Below, one piece after another: positions 60,285 through 64,000 of a stretch of DNA of 64,000 nucleotides. The notes under the pieces were generated by a model. The model had not been told where the DNA came from, did not search any database, and was given only the letters and a program-made list of their open reading frames with translations. The first letter of the stretch is position 1; each line of letters begins with the position of its first letter. Made by a program: the position numbers and the translations under genes. The stretch covers positions 245,681,351-245,745,350 of the forward strand of contig CM075669.1 in assembly GCA_037962975.1 (NCBI GenBank), written 5' to 3'. This DNA is from Clitoria ternatea (taxonomy: Eukaryota > Streptophyta > Magnoliopsida > Fabales > Fabaceae).

Positions 60285-60929
60285 GTAATCTGGTGTGGGA
60301 ACCAGCTACAAATGTTCTTCTCTTGTAAGATTTGTACACTGGTCTAGTGTGATTCCGGTATTGTAGCCCCTATTCCAGTTGGGAAATAGGGGACTTGGAG
60401 TCCTGGAGATCCAACATACTAAGCTTTCGCGTTGTGGGGCGAAAAGTGGTGCCACCTGCAAAGGCACTCTGACGCTCAAGTCAACAAACAGATTGAGAAT
60501 GCAGTATGCTCAAGCGTAAGTTAGAGAATGAGAAAAAGTACCATTGTTGTGAATTCCTTGGTATTTATATGCATATGAGGAACATAAATTCCCTTAGGGT
60601 TAGGGGACATTCCGTACCATGTGTCAGTACGACTTTGCGAAAAGCTCACACATGACGCGGGCACCTCCGTGTCTCTAACGAATGTCTCCCCCAACGGTTG
60701 TACCTTGTACTATTTGTCAAATTGCCAAGTTACTTTATAGTGTGCAATGGTGATGACCCGGATGTTCCGGCATAGAGAGAATAGCTCATACCGCTATACG
60801 AATCCGAGGTTTCACCTGTGACACCAGTATATGACTGAAGACGGGCGAAATTACACTCTTACCCTTAGACCGATATCTAGACCGGATCATATGCCCCTAG
60901 CTTGTTTGAGGGACTGAGTCAGTTGCTCA
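60285..60929 (-). repeat. 3' LTR of Tat-C
   Basis: Homologous in reverse to 6720-7573: CCAGGACTCC/GGATCTCCAGGAC, GCGAAAAGTGGTGCCACC, TCTAGACCGGATCAT and CCCTAGCTTGTTTGAGG. A TATA-like site in reverse lies at 60562-60571. Right end at TTGCTCA (60929); the left end near 60285 is approximate. Confidence 0.8.
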
Positions 60930-61544
60930 AATAAGCTATAGCTTCTCACCGGGGTCACCATTTATAGGTGTGGGCACCGACTTTAAACATTACGTGCTTT
61001 TGCGTGAAAATTTTCTAAATCTTTAAATGCTTGTAACTCCATAACCCTGTGGTACAACCAATGATGTGCATTTATTGCCAATAATGTGTAAAGCATTTAA
61101 TGGTTGCTTGTAACGGAGTTTAGCCAATTTTCGTGTGGGTAGCGGTTATGGCCTTTTCTTTATATTGGGCCTTAAAACTCAACCGTTACAGCCCATTTAA
61201 TTTCAAAGTGAACCAAAACGACATAACTTTTACGCGCTTCGGAGTGAAATGACAACTTTGCTACTTTATGGTTATGAAACACGTGTTTTACTCTTTGAAA
61301 CAACGCGTTTTAACCTTGAACCGACATTTATCTTGCCCCCTACCACAGCTATGAAAAGGGGACTTGGAAAATCAAGAAGTTACTTGCCCTCTTCAACCCT
61401 AAGAAATCTTTGCTCTATTATGAAGAAATTGTTGTACCTCCGTTCAAGCGAAGTTTCGCAAGTTCTATACTCCTTTTCAACCTTACTTAGGTAACCTCCT
61501 TCTGCCTTTCTTGTTAGTACATTTCTTTCACTAGCACCACAATC

Positions 61545-64000
61545 ATGCGCTCTAGGAAGAATCGTGCTGGTTCTAGCTATCGAGGGGGAGGATCCCCATA
61601 AACCCTTTTAGGGCTGAGCCATATCGTTCGAAAAGGGATGAGGCTCATCGGATGAGGCGGCGGGTGGTGCTACCCTCATCTAAATCCTCCTCCAGCTCGA
61701 GGGCCAGCAACGCCCCTGAGAGCGAGGTAGGCGCTAAAAAATACCTTTATGATGATGTGGCTTTTTACAGCGGCATTTGTGCCTTCCAAAATATTGTTCA
61801 TACGATAGCTATTGAGAACAGTTTTGAGCCAGTTCAAATTATCGCTACAGTTTCAAGGTGCAGAAACGTTGTCGCGCACCGGATCAACTGGGTCAAGCTT
61901 AACGACAAATACCCTTACTGTTAGGTGGAAGACGAAATCAAAGAAACAACATCTCGACATGCTTGAGAAGACAGGGTGAGAACCAATCCTGGGTACAGGG
62001 TGTACTCGGATGAGAAACACAAAGACAGGTTCATGGTCCTTGTACCCCGACCTTGTGATAGGGTCTGCCATGCTCCTTCAGACGATAGGAGCTTGTATAT
62101 GTACAACTTCCTATTCTCACAGCTCGGAGTCTGGTTCCCCTTAACAGAGTTTAAGATAGGCGTTTTAAGAATCTTAGAGTGTGCCTCATCGCAAGTGCAT
62201 CCTAATGGATGGGGGCTGATTCGAGCCTTGGAGGTGCTCAGAGAGCATTCTAACTTTATTCCTACTATGACAATGTCTTTCTACTACTGCCAGGTGGTAC
62301 GCCGGTCTAACAAAGAGGGTGAGCTCAGCTTTGTCACTCTCCAATATGACGCCAAAATCATTAATTTCGAAGCCTTCAGAGTCTGCTAGGACAGAGAGAA
62401 AGAGCTTCAAGAAATTTTTTATGAATATCTGCATCTAACCAAATAAACAAGTCTTCTGGAAGAGCAAGGATGACATCAATAAGTTCCTTCTAGCCTGGAC
62501 GCACGAACGTTTTCTCCTTACCAGGAAGGCATACTTTACTGATGAGAACGAGCTATTTCCCGAGTTAGTAAAGGTCTTAAGTGCTATGCGCAGGTATTCT
62601 ACTCGGTATAGGAAGTTTTCTTGCAAATGCTTGTTGGGGTCAACTAGCCAACGCATCATATATTTAAGTAATTCCGTTGTTTGTTTCTTATAATGTTGCC
62701 ATACGTTTTAAACTACATACCATACTAACATATTAATTTCCTTTGATGTAGAGAAAATCGAAGAGTGTGAAGCCATGAATGCTCTTAAGGCTATGCTGGC
62801 AGAGGCCCAATCTACCATGGCGAAAAACAATATTCAGGCCAAGAGAAATACCGTCAAAGCTTAGACAGATACTATCCTACTTCTTTCTGGGGTCGAGGGG
62901 GAGATACCCTTGATTGAAGGAGCTGAACAGATCGAACCTAGAGAGAAGGAAAAAAGGAAAAGAAAAAGCTAAAAAGATGTTGAAGGCAAGAAGGTGCCCC
63001 TCACCTAACCTTCAAAGAAATAAAAAACTTTGGAGGAAATCGGGCTGGCCAGTCCTAAACTCAGAAAGAAGAAGAAAATGGACACCGTTATTAAGGAGAC
63101 ATACACCTCGGAGCGAATAACTGAGCCGACAAGGACGACAGGAGACTCTCAGTGGAATGAGGTTTACACTCCTCATTCATCCTCATGCCTCGCCCCTTAC
63201 CTGCTCTATGAGGGCCCCATGCCCCGGTGTTCACCTCTGCTATATATAAACTTAATCCTATTCTTGATGTCAGTGACATCAAGAAAGCTTACGAGGCCGC
63301 GAGGTGGCAATTAGCAGAGGTCTCCGACGTCATTAATTCTCTTTGTACCACGACTGATAGCATGGAAAAAGCTAGTAGACTATTCAATAAAGTTGAGAGG
63401 CTGAGAGCAACTTCCATCTATGATAAGGTTGAGATCAAGCGTCTGGAGGAATGCATTAAAAATGAAAATGCACTCGTAGGTCAGCGTACCCTGGAGATAG
63501 CCGGCCTGAAATTGGACATGAAGAAAATGGAAAAGGAAAACTCTCGACTGAAGGAGGAGGCAAAGCTGGAGAAGGAAAGGGCATCAAAGTTGGTTGAGGA
63601 TTTGAAGCTCTACGAAGATAATCATGCCCAGTAGGTGGATGAATGGGCTGCCCAAAGAAAAGAGCTAAGCAAAAAAATAATCGGGCTAGAGAAGGAAAAT
63701 GCAGAGGCTAGACCTATTATGAAGAAAAACCACCAGCTAATGAGGGACCTTGTCGACATGAAGGCCAAATATAATCAAGCTCTGGGACTTTGTACTTCTC
63801 TGGTTCATGAATCTTTCAGTGGGGTAGTCCGGTAGATAAAACATCATAACTGTGATGTGAAGCTCAATCTGAAGGGGATTAATCCTTTTTATGAGTTTCC
63901 CAGTGGAAGACTATTCTCTGTGTCTAATGACAGGTATGAGGAGCCTGCTGATACTTCCTATGAATTGGCTTTGCTTCCTGAGGGACAGAGCCTAACCCCG
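61545..64000 (+). pseudogene. Tat extra ORF, both halves, decayed (copy C), runs off window
   Basis: The first part (61545 to about 62680) begins MRSRKNRAGSSYRGGG. It then shows NVVAHRINWVKLNDKYPYC, LGVWFPLTEFKIGVLRILEC, QVHPNGWGLIRALEVL, LSFVTLQYDAKIINFEAF and WTHERFLLT, a Transposase_28-like domain. An intron follows, ending CTTTGATGTAG at 62751. The second part starts KIEECEAMNALK, has NIQAKRN and a basic run KEKRKRKS, a block with PYLLYEGPMP, then a long coiled coil (63227-63830) with only two in-frame stops (63632-63634 and 63833-63835), and ends with DVKLNLKGINPFYEF and YELALLPEGQSLTP. These last motifs match copy A (GIKLNLYGLDPFFEF; YELPPLPKGQSMEP). Stops at 61600 and 61922 and frame changes before 63227 break the rest. 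Confidence 0.78.

Larger units (their letters stand above)
60285..64000 (-). mobile_element. Tat-lineage element, 3' end (Tat-C), continuing right of window
   Basis: It shows an LTR in reverse orientation and, to its right, the extra ORF in + orientation. This is the mirror image of the Tat-A 3' end, so pol should lie beyond 64000 on the minus strand. Confidence 0.8.

Overview
The window is nuclear DNA of a eudicot plant. It is AT-rich, its genes are split by GT-AG introns and are plant-specific in type, and it is crowded with plant Ty3/gypsy LTR retrotransposons, a LINE, CACTA-like DNA and MITEs. The sequence alone does not name the species. Three host genes are clear: a CDK-like protein kinase (38148-42118, +, seven coding exons), a class II BASIC PENTACYSTEINE GAGA-binding factor (45054-44008, -, two coding exons, probably with a long leader reaching to about 50 kb) and a SAM-domain protein (57523-56678, -).

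Layout. 1-7573 is the 3' part of a Tat-lineage Ty3/gypsy element (Tat-A, +): open pol, an 11 x 59-bp tandem array, an antisense extra ORF and a 3' LTR. 8040-9920 is a 5'-truncated LINE (-). 12.7-13.36 kb is CACTA-like subterminal DNA full of short hairpins. 13.38-31.4 kb is a second, internally deleted Tat element (Tat-B, -) carrying nested insertions: a solo Tekay-like LTR (13749-15983) and a 3.4-kb solo LTR (17249-29914), the latter itself interrupted by a full-length chromovirus (Tekay-type, 19880-29142). Five-base target-site duplications can be read at each level. 31743-35386 is another solo copy of the 3.4-3.6 kb LTR family, inverted. 35.4-60.2 kb holds the three host genes, long AT-rich spacers, MITE-like elements and microsatellites. 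60.28-64.0 kb is the 3' end of a third Tat element (Tat-C, -), whose extra ORF reads + and runs off the window.

The most interesting signals are: (1) three copies of the antisense extra ORF of Tat elements, each preserving a different part of one two-part protein (a Transposase_28-like N-terminal domain, an intron, then a charged linker and coiled coil); (2) a GC-rich block of four consecutive hairpins inside the chromovirus LTR, kept in three LTR copies with length changes in a loop rather than the stem, which suggests a structured RNA; (3) the readable nesting, in which the gag frame of Tat-B continues exactly across an insertion of about 12.7 kb; (4) the CACTA hairpin array and the 59-bp array with interspersed variant repeats. 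All family names come from motifs read by eye; no database search was run.
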